This document shows, piece after piece, positions 41,690 to 53,600 of a DNA stretch of 64,000 bases. A program made the position numbers and the translations under genes. Source of the stretch: Anarhynchus alexandrinus (taxonomy: Eukaryota > Chordata > Aves > Charadriiformes > Charadriidae); assembly GCA_008711295.1 (NCBI GenBank), contig VUYV01000155.1, positions 2,042,945 through 2,106,944 on the forward strand, written 5' to 3'. The notes beneath the pieces were generated by a model that searched no databases, was not told the DNA's origin, and was given only the letters and a program-made list of their open reading frames with translations. Position 1 is the stretch's first letter. Every line of letters starts with the position of its first letter.

Positions 41690-42960
41690 GTTCTCAGATC
41701 CAAACCCTCATAAAATTTAAACACAGAAAGGGCTATTAGACCACTCCTTCTAATTCCCCTAAAATCACAGGCTTTTGTATTCCATTCAGTTATTATCCTA
41801 GTACTCAACTTTGAGACCAAGTATGTGTTTGATAAAGGTATATCTCAGATTTGGCTAATGCATCTCTTCCAGAAAGTCATCGACCCTTAGTTTGAAGGAA
41901 ACAGCAGTTGCAGCATTTCCTTTTGAGTATTTCACTGTTTACTCACATAATTTCCGATATGAGCTTGCCTAACATCAGCTTGTGGCCAATGGCTCTTGCC
42001 ATGCTTTCTGTGTTAGCTAAAAGACCCCGTCACATTCAGCGTCTCCCACAAATCTCACAATTTTCGATTTGACATCAAGAATATAGCTGAGGGTTTTTAA
42101 ACTTTCATTTAAACACCCTTTTCTTGGTCTTCAATTGCTTCCACAGTTCTTTTCTGCATCTTTTCAATTTTTTCAACAATGTTTTAAAAATGTTTAAGGT
42201 AGAAATATTTTTAGGATTCCCTTATTGATCTCTCCTGAGCCATAAATAAAAGCAGAGTAAAGCCAGGCTCCTATTCACTACTTCCTTTATGCCATTTTCC
42301 CTTTCTTCCTGTAGCATCACCTGGACACTCCTGCTGAGTTGCTGGTTTATTGTGACCTCAAATTCTTTAGAGGCTTGTTTCTTCCAGTGTTTTCTCCATT
42401 CAATTTTCTCCATTGTTGCATCCCGTGTTTCTTCCTCCAGCATATGCAGATGTATATTTGGCTGACTGAAAACACATTTTCTTTCAATGGGATCACTACT
42501 CTAAAAAAGATTTACTCTTTTTAGTTGGTTTTATTTTTCATTAGTCCCAAATCACTGAGGGAAATGTTGGGTAGAACAAGACTGAAGAGCCCCTCTTTCT
42601 GACGCCAAGCCTTTGCTGATTACTTTCTTATGCATGTTCGTTAGCCAATTCTTAATCCAGTTAAAACATGCTTTATTGATATTGTGTAGTGCTATATTTT
42701 TAATTAGAATATTGAATGATACTAAGTCAAAAGGCACACAAAAGTTGAAGTGTATTATACCTACATCGTTACCTTTGGCAACCTGACTTGAAATCTCATC
42801 AAAGAACAGAAGTAGATTTGTTTGACAAGGCTTATTTTGCACAGAACTATGTTGACTAGCATTAATTATATTCCTGCCCTTTAATAATTTATTAATTGAA
42901 TCTCTTTCCAGTTTTCCTATTATTTCTCCCAGGACTGATGTTGGGCTAAGCATCCTGGGA
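41690..42960 (-). mobile_element. Old, decayed CR1-type LINE (minus strand) with RT fragment
   Basis: Read on the minus strand, 42953-42552 encodes a degenerate non-LTR reverse-transcriptase segment. SPTSVLGEIIGKLERDSI, SQHSSVQNKPCQTNLLLFFDEI, VGIIHFNFCVPFDLVSFNILI and CFNWIKNWLTNMHKKVIS correspond to the CR1 blocks SQHGF..GKSC.TNL, VDVVYLDFSKAFD and WI.NWL. The catalytic-region FSKAFD is eroded to FCVPFD. Between about 42200 and 42100, also on the minus strand, I see degraded CR1 text (ttgaaaagatgcagaaaagaact). At 41950-41700 lies the 3'-terminal region, recognisable on the + strand as agggctattagaccactcc and cttccagaaagtcatc. The whole looks like one copy with its 3' end at the left, internally deleted and mutated. 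The segment 42222-42443 is less clear and might be another repeat. Confidence 0.75.
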
Positions 42961-44794
42961 GTACAGGTATCACCTGCTTGCCCTCAGCAGAATATCAATA
43001 CAAGATGTAGCACTGCTGCTTACTGGAATATCATTGACATTGTTCATGGCTCCTTCACATCCCTTAAATATGCCCTCTTTCTTACTTTTGGCATGCTAGG
43101 TATTCTTTTACTAATGGAAAAAAAATCTCATCAGCAAATGTGGAAATAAAATAGTTTATGGAAATAAACTACTGAAGGTCTAGTTATGCCATTGTGCAGT
43201 ATATTAGAAATGAAAGTAAAATTAGTGTGAGTGTGGGAAAAGATGTTACACAACTCTACCGCAGTTTTACAACATGATGATATGCACTCAAATTAGAAAG
43301 AGCAACTGAAAAAGTTTGAATATGCAACTGTAATTCTGAAAGGCTGTTATGTTCTTGTTCTCAGAACTGGCTTGTCAGTGAGATATAAAATAGAAATAGG
43401 TACAGTCAGTTACATGTGCACTGGGATCTTTTCTGGATTAAAAAATCCATCTCAAAGTGTTCATGTCTGTTCTAGCTTTGTTCCGGTGGAATTATAATAT
43501 TTGAGTTTGAGCTGAATGCTTTTGGCTCCCTGCATGCTTGATGTTTCTGGTTCTGAATAGGCTTCAATTTCACCTTGATTAGGAAAGCCAGATAATAGAT
43601 AAAAGCAGTGCCTAAGAGGCAGCAGATAATCTATGTGCTGTTGAACTTTATGCTGTCCTTCACTCCTCAAATAATCTGAAATAATTAGCATTTAAAGTAC
43701 ATGGGCACAGCCACTGGAAGAGAATGCCTGGGAGGAGAACCAGCACTTCATCTGCACAAATTCATCACCTTGTTACCTCTTGTACACACAATCGTCAAAA
43801 GAGACTATATAACTTCAGGAGCATTTGGCAGGAAGGGTCAGGTCACTGACTATACTGAGAGCTAGAAAAGATGTGCCAGTAGGACAACACTAAGTCCTGA
43901 GCTGTGTCTGAGGCTTGTCTGAGTCAGGATCTGGTGCCCATTTCTGCTAGGGATTCCCAAAATCAGGCATGTCAACAAGTAAGGTCATACGTTTCACAAA
44001 AAAAATAGGAAGGTAGAGAGACGTTTAATAGAAAATGGTCTGCTGAGAGCTGGAAGATAGGCTTTATCAAATCACACTCCTTATTTTGCATCAGAGGTGA
44101 GAGCCCAGGTTCTACGGAGCCTCCAGCTTTTTGGATGCTCTACCCTGAAAACCATCTCAGGGTCTTCCTTTAAAGCTGTTCTGCTTTAAACAAATGGTTG
44201 ACCCAGAGAGGAAAAAAAAGAAGGAAACCCTATATTCAGACTGTTGTGGCAGTAAAGGGTGTGTCAGCATCAACATTGCAGGTCCCTGGTCCAAAGAAGC
44301 TTTAATGATTTTATATATGGGAGGACTCCTAGACTGGAAAGATTCAGAGACCCCCACCTTAAAATTTCACATAGTCTCTGACAAAATGTTCTCATGGATA
44401 ATGTGAACTCCTCAAAAGATGAGGAATTAAAAAATTACTCTCCCAACACTACCGTAGGATACCATACTGGGATTATTGAGGAAAATAAGGATGCTTCTAC
44501 TCTGAAAAATCTTTTTTTTTTCCAATTTTCTGTGGAAGGACCTTATCTGGTGGATCTAAGACATGCCATGGTGAAGGTCTCTAAGCAGCTAAGTGCACGT
44601 TGATCTGCACTGTTTTACTTGTGGGATTACTTATGTGTGGGAGTGATCTTTCAGTTCTTTTGCTTTCTGCGTTTATTTCACTGAACCCCTAACCTGATAC
44701 CATTTTTTTTCCCAGATTTAGTAATGATTATCCAGAGTTTCAATATTTAGACTACCAATTCAAATTTCCCTGGCTATTTCTAGTTTTCTTTTGC
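42961..44794. other. Non-coding DNA between the two minus-strand CR1 fragments
   Basis: No exon or named repeat is visible. A TATA-like ctatataac near 43805 is the only promoter-like word, and nothing downstream supports a first exon, because the first ATG (43872) is followed by a stop two codons later. Confidence 0.45.
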
Positions 44795-44796
44795 TT

Positions 44797-44935
44797 CCTC
44801 AGATGCTCAGGGCCTTGTCCAGTCAAGTTTCGAAAATCTCCAAGGATGGAGATTCTACAGCCCCTCTGGGCAACCTGTGCCAGTGCTTGGCCAGTCTTTT
44901 TACACGGTTAAAAAGAAGATCAAAACCAAGTCCAT
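44797..44935 (-). mobile_element. CR1 LINE 3'-region fragment (minus strand)
   Basis: The plus strand reads tccaaggatggagattctac, then cctctgggcaacctgtgcca and gtgcttggccagtc. This is the reverse complement of the CR1 stretch encoding the HWHRLP..VVDTPSLETFK region near the end of the RT ORF, the same block seen at 25780-25850 in the + strand copy. Only about 140 bases are recognisable and both edges are approximate. The divergence suggests an older insertion than the 25.3-kb copy. Confidence 0.8.
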
Positions 44936-47900
44936 GTTTAATGTTTGTAATTATGGTAATAGCTATTTAAAAGAGTTTACATCATCTAAAATTTTCGGAA
45001 AACCTTAATTGAAACTTAGCTTAATACTTCTGGCATAAGATAATAGAAGTCATCTAGCATCCCAGTGGAGAATAAAGCAATCATACTTGGTATTTGACAC
45101 TGGACTGTCTGATTTCATAAAATTATTATGTTTTGAGTTTCTGCTCCTATTTCACACGTGTTGCATGGGCAGTTTTAACAGTCATTTCTGATTTTTGAGG
45201 TCTTGACTTGCAATCTTAGCATTCCGTTAGCATAGCATGACTTTTTTCCCCCATTTATCATACAGTAGCCCTATGATTATAAAAATAGGATTCCAGCTCT
45301 GCTTTGTCTTTACATAGTAGTTTGATTTTCAAAAGTGCTTTACTTCTTATTATTAGCATTGACTTCTAAGACTTACTTAGATACATAAAGATGATCAGGG
45401 ATTGCAACTTTAGCTACTTTTTGAAAATCAGGATATAGATTCCTTTTTAGCCTCAATGGTTCTGCGTTGTAATGACTGGCACAGTAAGGGGGATGGAGAG
45501 GTTTGCAAAACCATAGCAACAGATCCCATCAGTGAGGCTTTAAATTTGTTTCCTGTTCGTGGAAGTTCAGGACAGTACTGACACAATATAAGCACTGGAA
45601 GAATATCATACAAAATAAACGCTTGTGACAAACTTGATTTTTGACATAGTCAACAGTTAGCTTATCGTTTTTCACAGATCGTCCCCTCACCCCCGGTGGG
45701 ATGGTCCTGTGGTGGTTCACTACAAAATAGGGCTGCACAGTGGTTTCAGTCTGCCACTGGCAATCTGAAGTCCAGAGAAAACAACAAGCAAGCCATTGAC
45801 TTTTCAGCAATCTTCTTGTGGCAGAACCCACTTCCTTATTAAAATTCTGTATTAAAAACAAACTTTAAAATGAGGTAGTATAGATTTTGGACACTGCAAA
45901 TTTCTTATGTTTCCCATTTAATTTGAAGATATTTGATACTCTGGATTTTGTGCTTCAGGTAGACCTGTAGAATTCCTAAGACAGTAATTTGTTGTTCTAT
46001 ACAGAGTGATCAACAGCTTCATTTAAAAGAAAAAACTAGCTGGGCTGAAATTCAGTAGATGCATTTGTAGCCTGTGCTTTGATCCCACTCCCATTTATGC
46101 CATGCGAAGAAACTGTGCCTTCAAAGCTGTTAACTGCAGTGCTCTGCATTTCTGGAAAGAGACTTTAATCAGTTTAGGCAGTGCAGGGGTGCAAAGGTAC
46201 ACGCACGAAGTGTCTGTGCGTGTTCTGGAACAGCAGCAGAAAACAAGGATGCACAGCAAATCCCTGCTCTGGCCATTAAATGGGACATATTTTCCTTCCC
46301 TCAACACGCTGCATTTCGCCTAAGAGCAATGCTCTTGTTAAACTGGCATGCAGTAGATTTCATGTTTGGATTCTAATTTAAGAAACTGCTTCATTGTCTA
46401 CCTTTCAATACGAGTTTAAGTCTTACTGAAGATGAAGGACTAAACAGATGCATAAGAATCTGAATGATTTGGGATGGGTTTAGGTGTATCCTTACACATG
46501 ACAAATCAGAGCTTAAATTAACAGTACATTGTACACTTTCTAAAACAAAAACAAAAAGATCTCAGTTAAGACAAGTAATATTGTGATTTAAGCAAATCCC
46601 AAATACACATGTAGTTTTTAAAACCTTACATGGCATGTGTACCTTCCTAATATAAAACAGGCGAAAATCTACACAGTGTATTTAAGATTTTATATCAATA
46701 TTTTAATGCAATATTATTAAATAACTTTAAGGCTTGCATTAAAAAATTAATATTATATTTATTACTGCATGGCTTAGTCTTTTTTATATGACAAGAAAAT
46801 TAGTTTAAAGAAACATAATTAAAATAATTCTAGACATGCCACCATAACATGATTAAAAATAAAGTAGCTACTGCAATATTGTACAAAAATATAGCTAATA
46901 TAAATGCAAACCCCCTTTATGGGCTATTTATCTCTGCTTATGTATGTTAGGGGAATTAAAAAGAAGTTTGTTTAAATGACCGAAATTTTTTTTGGAGAAA
47001 AAAGGGCTGCAAAGCAAGTCTTGCTATTATTTAACATATATTAATCATGCTTACACAGAGGCCACTTGAGAAAAATTTATTACAAGAAATTTGTGACCAG
47101 TCATGCCATAGAAAGAGGAGAAAGCCACAGGGCTGAAATGACAGTAAGGTTTGTGTATGCAGTGCTCCTCTGGTAGTTAAATTGCAGGAATGTGACATTG
47201 ATCTGAAATGGGAGCTGTTTGAAGTAGCAACTGTCAATCTCTGTAATCAAAGGATGGCCCAAAGTCTTACTCAATTAGCCGTTTTGGCATGACCACTCAG
47301 TTTATAAAGTCCTACCAGCTCAAAAAGTGATCTGTCCTCAAGAGGCACTTCAAGAAGCCTGCGTGGTTTGAGCACGGTGAACAGTCATCCAGGATTATAG
47401 TTTGGACTCCTTATTTTTGGTGGTTTTGTTGGGTTTTTTTGTTGTTGTTTTTTTTTTTTTTTAATTTTTGCAAAAGTGCAGCAATGCCTCATTTAACTGA
47501 CTGTACTTATTACAAGGTGAGCCAAATGTGGATTTAGGTATGAGTGACTGCTGCTGTTGATATTACTTGAAGTTAGCTTGATTATGTTTTTCTTTATACA
47601 TTTATTTATTCTTTCAAGTACAAAAGAGTAAATACATTGTGATATTAATTTTAGAGTACATATATACTTGTAGATTTGATTGTAATGATCAGTGATTTCA
47701 ACAGAGGTCGTTCTTAAGTGAGAAGAGAAAAATGTGTAGCGTAGTTCTGGTCTTTCCTCAGGATCATGTTTATCTTTTCTAATCCCATTTTTCTTTGATA
47801 ATTATTCAGAAGGTTTATTCAGCTGTGTTAGGGGAAAATAGTAAACAAATAAGAAATGTGTAAGTGTGCAAAACTGAAAAAAAGAAGAATTAAGGTCAAT

Positions 47901-48022
47901 AATATACCTATCCAATTGTTATTAAAGCTGAATCTATTGTTTTGAAGCTTTTTAAGCGAACATATGGGCAAATACTTGTACCAGTTACCTGAAACTTAGC
48001 AATCATTTCCGTTCCTTCCCAG
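44936..48022. other. Non-coding DNA immediately upstream of the first visible TFEC exon
   Basis: Mostly AT-rich sequence, ending in the branch and polypyrimidine region of the acceptor at 48022. A slightly GC-richer patch at 46080-46330 is open on both strands (70-73 codons) but has no recognisable product. A T-rich low-complexity run lies at 47417-47470. Confidence 0.55.
47417..47470. repeat. T-rich/TTG low-complexity run
   Basis: ttg units followed by a long T tract, about 550 bases upstream of the first TFEC exon. Confidence 0.9.
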
Positions 48023-48274
48023 GTACAAACACACTTGGAAAATCAGTCCAGATACCACATACAGCAAAGCCAGAGGCACCAGGTGAAGCAGTACCTGACC
48101 CTCGATACCAAGCTGTCCAGCCAGACGCTCTCCCTGTCCCACTCCCACACAATCCAGCCCGCGGGAGTGACCTCCATTTTAAGAAACGGACACATGCCTC
48201 CTGTCAGTGATATTGGCACACCAGAAAGCCCCGTTACCAAGCTGCTGGCCCTTGGAGGAGAACATGAAAATGCG
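48023..48274 (+). CDS. TFEC: TFEC internal coding exon (conserved MITF/TFE N-terminal segment)
   Basis: This 84-codon exon of the MITF/TFE-family transcription factor EC opens in phase 0 directly after a pyrimidine-rich acceptor (ttccttcccag) and closes in phase 0 at GCG before a gtaggg donor. It begins VQTHLEN and continues [15 protein letters not shown] (residues 11-25), the segment shared by MITF, TFE3 and TFEB. The 3' third reads [19 protein letters not shown], close to the TFEC-specific NPLTKLLAIG stretch recalled from the human protein. In MITF the equivalent SP site is an ERK target. The protein is a nuclear bHLH-zipper factor binding E-box/M-box DNA as homo- or heterodimers with family members, but the DNA-binding exons are not here. 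The upstream exon supplying the start codon was not found. The donor is weaker than consensus, but the phase fits the next exon exactly. Identity is from memory of family sequences, without a search. Confidence 0.93.
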
Positions 48275-50533
48275 GTAGGGCTGGGCTGGTGAAAGGAACG
48301 GGGAAATGGGCTTCGCGTACTTCTACAAAAGCGTTACATGACTCACTCTGTGTTGGTAGTGGGCAAGTCACTTTCATGGGGCCTTTGGTTGCAGCACTTG
48401 CACCCTGAATCCTTTTGGATTACGTGGGTGATTCCCTTGAATGCCTGTGAATAGCTTATTGCATGATCAGGCTTCTAAATTACTGCCAGTTAAAATGTAC
48501 TGTTGCATCTTTTTATCTATGTGTCATATATTGCTGTACATTTTTTGAATATGTTCTTTGCAATGCAATTTTTTTTTTTTAGAGGAGAGTTATTTCTGTC
48601 TAAAAGTATTATCCTAGCTGCATAACAAAGTTGAATACGGATTACCTTAAAGACGTAACTGAAAGAATCTCTCATTCATTTTTCAGTTAGCTGATATATT
48701 TATATATGGGTTATCTTGGGTAAATTGGTGTAGATATGCTAACTTTAGTGCCACCATCGATTTTAATAGAGGTACAGCTATTATACAATGTCAGATTCTC
48801 AGCCAGTGTGAGATGTAGATCATTATGGCCTTTAATACTTCAATAGATTTCAAGAGAGAGTGCTTATTAGGTAAAAGGGGAATTCCTAAAGAAATAAAAA
48901 ATGGAGATGCTGTATAATATCTTGGGCTTTAACAGAACAGAGGAATCTTACAAATACACTGTGACCCATTTGAGCATTTGGACATTACAGGGGAAACTGA
49001 AAAAAATAAACCCAACAAAACTTCTTGGAGAGCTCATCTGAGGCTCCTCTATTCCTTCTGCATTGATAACTGACATTTTATGTCAGGTTTATGGATTATT
49101 GGTGCCACTAGTATGCAAAGACTGTTTTAGATGGCTTTATGGAGGCCTCTGTCGTCACCTCTGTGCTGGCAAATACCACATGCTGGAACCATTCTCAGAC
49201 ACTTTGGGTGTCTGACCAGGAACAACCGATGCCCACCCTAGCACCACTCTCTGTCCTCAAGAGCGGGATGGTTGCTTGTAAACCCCTATCCTCAACTGTG
49301 CATGGTGATGACTGGGAGAGTGATAGTTGGCACAGGCCAAAATCTTTGTAGGCATCCCTCCGATAATTTGGATAATCCCATCCCAGAGCCTCAGGGAGAT
49401 GCCTGGTACAGTGCAATTTCCTAGTTGCAGATGTGGTTCAGTGTAGGCTGTAGGCATATTAGTAGATAATACAGATACAATGCACGAGTTGGTGCACTGA
49501 ACTGTATTAATTCATATTGACTAATTGCTGGTGCTTCCTGGCATTCTTTTGGCCCAGATAGCACTTTCCTAAATAAGTGTGGGCACAAGTCCTTGGACAG
49601 CACGTGTCTGGTTTTTGGAGAGGGAGAGGAGCGCATGTATGAGCTGTGCTGGGCCACGTGGCCTAAAAGGCTGCATCGAAAGGTCCCTGGCCTGTGTGAT
49701 GCTTTCTTTCATTGCATAGGACCCTCTACATTTCCTTCAGCTGCAGCTCTTCAGACAGCTCCCAAGAGATGCTTGAAAAGCCTCAGAGCACAATTCAACT
49801 GCCCCCGCAGATGGTAGAGTTAACAATGACAGGTTCATCATGAGATCCGTCCCAAAGTTATTTTGTGAACGGAACCAGACCAAAATTATCATTGAACACT
49901 CATGCTATATCTTGTCCAAATCTGTATATGTCTATGTGTCAGCAAAGTCTTCACTGTTTCATCCCAAGTAAATAATTAGTGATTCCACCAGCTTCAGTAG
50001 CTTTTGATTCAGATTAGAACAAAAGCAGGACCAGAAGGCTGGCTGGAGAAGTGTCCAGTGTACTGCCAAATGCAACACAAACCTCTGCCTGCTCAAACTC
50101 GGGAGCAGTGTGTAACACCAAATCTTGAGCAATTCATGGTCTTGTGGAACCACAGGTTCCTTTCAGCCTTCCTGCACCAAGGCAACAATACACTGTGGAT
50201 ATGACACACTCGAAGGTGATAGATCACAGTTACAACTTAGCAAAGCACTCCTGTCCTCTGATCTTGGTGTTGCAATAAGGGATTAAAAAAGGGGAATGGG
50301 CTGGTGTTTGGCAGGGAAGAAGTAACTTGCTAAACCACAACTGTTTTCACAAGAAGTAAAAAAAGTGAATATTGTGTAAAAGTGTTTGAATTATTTCAAC
50401 TTTAAGACATAAACTTCTGAAATTCAGTTTTACTGATGTAATTAATAGTCAGGATTACTTCCTCTGTATTTTCAGAGTAACATTGTTTCCATTATTATTT
50501 GTAATGATTTGTCTTAAAATATTTTTTTATCAG
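48275..50533 (+). other. TFEC: TFEC intron between the two visible exons
   Basis: This 2259-base intron is bounded by gtaggg and atcag. It contains only unsupported short open frames on both strands (for example around 49139-49817). I see no repeat I can name and no exon-like segment with both splice signals and family similarity. Confidence 0.85.
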
Positions 50534-50629
50534 ATGGAAGAGGTGATTGAAGACATAATCAATATGGAATCAAGTTTTAATGATGAAGGGATAGGTTGTT
50601 CTGAAACTCCTCTACTAATGCAAAGAACT
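50534..50629 (+). CDS. TFEC: TFEC internal coding exon (acidic activation helix)
   Basis: This 32-codon exon follows a T-rich acceptor (atttttttatcag) and ends at ACT before a consensus gtaagt donor, phase 0 at both ends. It encodes MEEVIEDIINMESSFNDEG followed by SETPLLMQRT. The first part is the acidic amphipathic helix that in MITF and TFE3 (DDVIDDIISLESSYN-like) recruits the CBP/p300 co-activators. The PLLMQRT tail is characteristic of TFEC rather than MITF, TFE3 or TFEB. It lies 2.26 kb downstream of the preceding exon, and joining the two keeps the frame. Human TFEC, as I recall it, has three extra residues (QWH) before the methionine of this helix. Here the acceptor lies immediately before the ATG, so those residues are absent. 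Being phase 0 at both ends, the exon could be skipped without a frameshift. Confidence 0.95.
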
Positions 50630-53600
50630 GTAAGTATTTTGTGGAATTCCATCTTGCTCTTTGTAACAGAGAATTTAATTGAGTGATTCAAGCACACATC
50701 ACAGAGGCTAAAACAATACTATCAGTGGATTATTCTCCTTACTCTTCAGTTGCTTGTCTTTTTGTCAAGAAATGTTACAGGAAAGGGTTCCAATGTGGTG
50801 GGACGCAGCTGATTTAAGTGGTCTGAATAACATTTGGGATTCTGGCCCAGCATCAGGTCTGGTGCATAACCCATTGGAGATACTAATTCCCATGCAGGAC
50901 TATGGATATGAGGAGTAACAAACTGTTATAATTTTATAATATCTTCTTGTAAAGATATTGTTATTGTAAAGAAATGATAGAGGATTAACAAATGCTACTT
51001 ACATTTCTGTATATGTTACACATTTGAAGAGGAAGGATTGACCTTTTCTGGACACAACAACACATAAAGCATTATTATTTGTAAAAATAACACCTATCAA
51101 TAACTGTAACGCAACACACTTTATAGAAGGGATGTTCTTTGTTCTCTCAACCCTGATTTATACTGGGAACACTTTTCCCACAGATTTTGTCCTTAAAATG
51201 GGTGCTGATAAAGGCAGACTTCACTCTGGTGCAGGCTGTAGGGTTTTCACAGGCTGTGACAATCTACAAAGTTAATTTCAGAATACAGAATCAGGTGCTT
51301 GCTCTTAATCACCCACTGGAGGAACATCTTTTTCTGACTACAGAACATCACTGGCTACAAAAATACATTAGGAGATAAGATCTCTACGCCCCTGTGTTGC
51401 CCACTACACAGTCCAGTGTTAATGGCAATTAATAGTTCCATGAATACCTGGCATTTGCATGCCAGCTACAGAACTAATACAGTCAGTCTGATTTATACAT
51501 ATCTCAGTACAGAACATAGCAAAGAAATGCTCCCTGGGGAGTGAATTAATATTTTGGCTCAAATTAACAGGAGGCAGGGGAGGATCCTTTCAGACGTGGT
51601 ACCGTGGGATGGCGATGAGAGGCATGAATTCTGGGTTTTGGATTAGACTCACACTCCCTCAACACCTTTTAAAGCTGGATGATGTTAATCTATGCTAATT
51701 CCAGCCTCATTAGCCTTTATCTTCAGCCATGAAGGACATATCTTTCTAAAATGTATTGAATACCCTGGCAAGCATGGAAATATGTAGTGCCTCTTAGGCC
51801 TAGCTGGTGTCTTACTTGCAAAGACTTGAGACTCCTGCAAGGCCTGTGGGCCAGGTAATTGTATTTAGATTTTTGTTTGCTCTGGGGAAATCACCAAGCT
51901 GCTAGGTAAGCCCGGGAATAGCACGTATTTCCAAATCTCTCTGTGATACTATGGCAAAATGAAGCCTGCATGAGAACTGTGCCAGCGTGGAAGCAATCAA
52001 GCAGTGTCCCTGTCTCTTCTGTCTTCTCTTTTGGCAATGTGTACTCCAAAAATATATGAAAGAAATAAGCAGATGGAGGTGGTTTCAGGCATGTAGCTTG
52101 TGACTCAGGGGGTTACGGCATTTTTCAAGCAACATCCTAAACCTGCCTGCAAAATTTTGGCCATAAGCTGTGCAATAGAGAAAGATAGAGAGGCAGGTAG
52201 AAAGTACGTTCTTTAGATCCAGTTTTTCATCATCACATTAAACTTAATGATATTTTGTTTATCTGAGTTTAAAATGTATATATTGCAACAGTGTTGCACT
52301 AGGAGACATGATAGGAATGAGAGAACATCTAATTCCCCTGAGGAGAGGAACTGGGGTTTTGCGGTACTTAAACGGAGATTCATATTACATCTCATGTACT
52401 TCTGCACAAGGTGCCTGGCTATGGTGGCCACCATCAACATAGAGTAAGCGAGATCCCAAATGGGTCTGAGTTGCCATGTGCCTGGCTGACTTGGTGTTTG
52501 CTTCCTCCTGACACTTCTCCAGTGTAACGCTTAAGTATTTTTAGGATTGCATCTTAGATTTTTCCCTTCTTGGCATTGCCCTGAATTCGTCCAAAGTGTG
52601 CTAAATTGTCTCTCTAAAATTCTGAAAAAAAATCTGAGTCTTCTGTTTTTCTGAATGTAGTATAAGGCTTGGAGATTTTTCTGCAAAATCTTTTCCTGAA
52701 CAAGCCAAATTCATAAAGCCATTTTCTTTTCTCATTTTTCTCAATAGATAGAGGCTGAGATTAGAAACTTTACAGGGCTACCTGTTGTGTGTTGCAGTGA
52801 ATTAATGTTTGCTTTAGTTAGATGCACCCATGTACCATTTTAATGGCACATTAAATGAGGACATTGAATTCTGTGAGACTACTCATGTGAATAATTGCTC
52901 AGAGGCTCATTGTCTGACCCTGAATTAATGAATTACAGTAATGTATTAGTAGAATCAGAGAAGTGAAAACAAGAACATCCCTCCATCTCTCATTAAAATT
53001 ATTACAGGTTCTGAAGAGTGGATTGTCTGTCTTTTTGTGTGTTTGGCCCCAAATTCATAAGTTTACAGAACTCTCTGGTTTTGGGTGGCTACTTAAGAAT
53101 TGCTTAAAGAAGGAAATTCGCTGGCTGTGTTTCTATTGCCCTTAGAAGTACCGTAATTATAGAAACCTACTTATTATAATTAGTTTTTAGAAGTTGAGCT
53201 AAAATTTAAGACTAGGTCCTCCCTATATGCAAGATGTCTTGATTTTTCTGAAAGTATTTTTAAACTCAGTTATATATTTGTCCAGAAAGCATAGCTGAAA
53301 TCAAATCAGAACTATTCTTATGAACTATCACTTGATGAAAATTGTTGGTTCACCATGGAGAAGGTAGGATTTAATATAGAAAACTTGAAGATGACACCAA
53401 TTTAAAGTAATTTTTCCTTGTCACAATAATGTAGTCTTATGAAACTCTTTATTAACGGAAAGCAACATATTTATCTGTATTGCAAGAAATCAGTTTCTTC
53501 TCTGAGTATATCAGGAGTGACAGGTTTCTTCCTGACCTTATAGGAATCATTGAAAAAATGAAACAAATATGTGAGTGAATATGAGCTAAATAATGCCAGG

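Noticed and set aside
43805..43880. TATA-like word ctatataac with a possible start downstream
   Set aside because: The first ATG is followed almost at once by TAG, and no donor links it to the TFEC exon at 48023.
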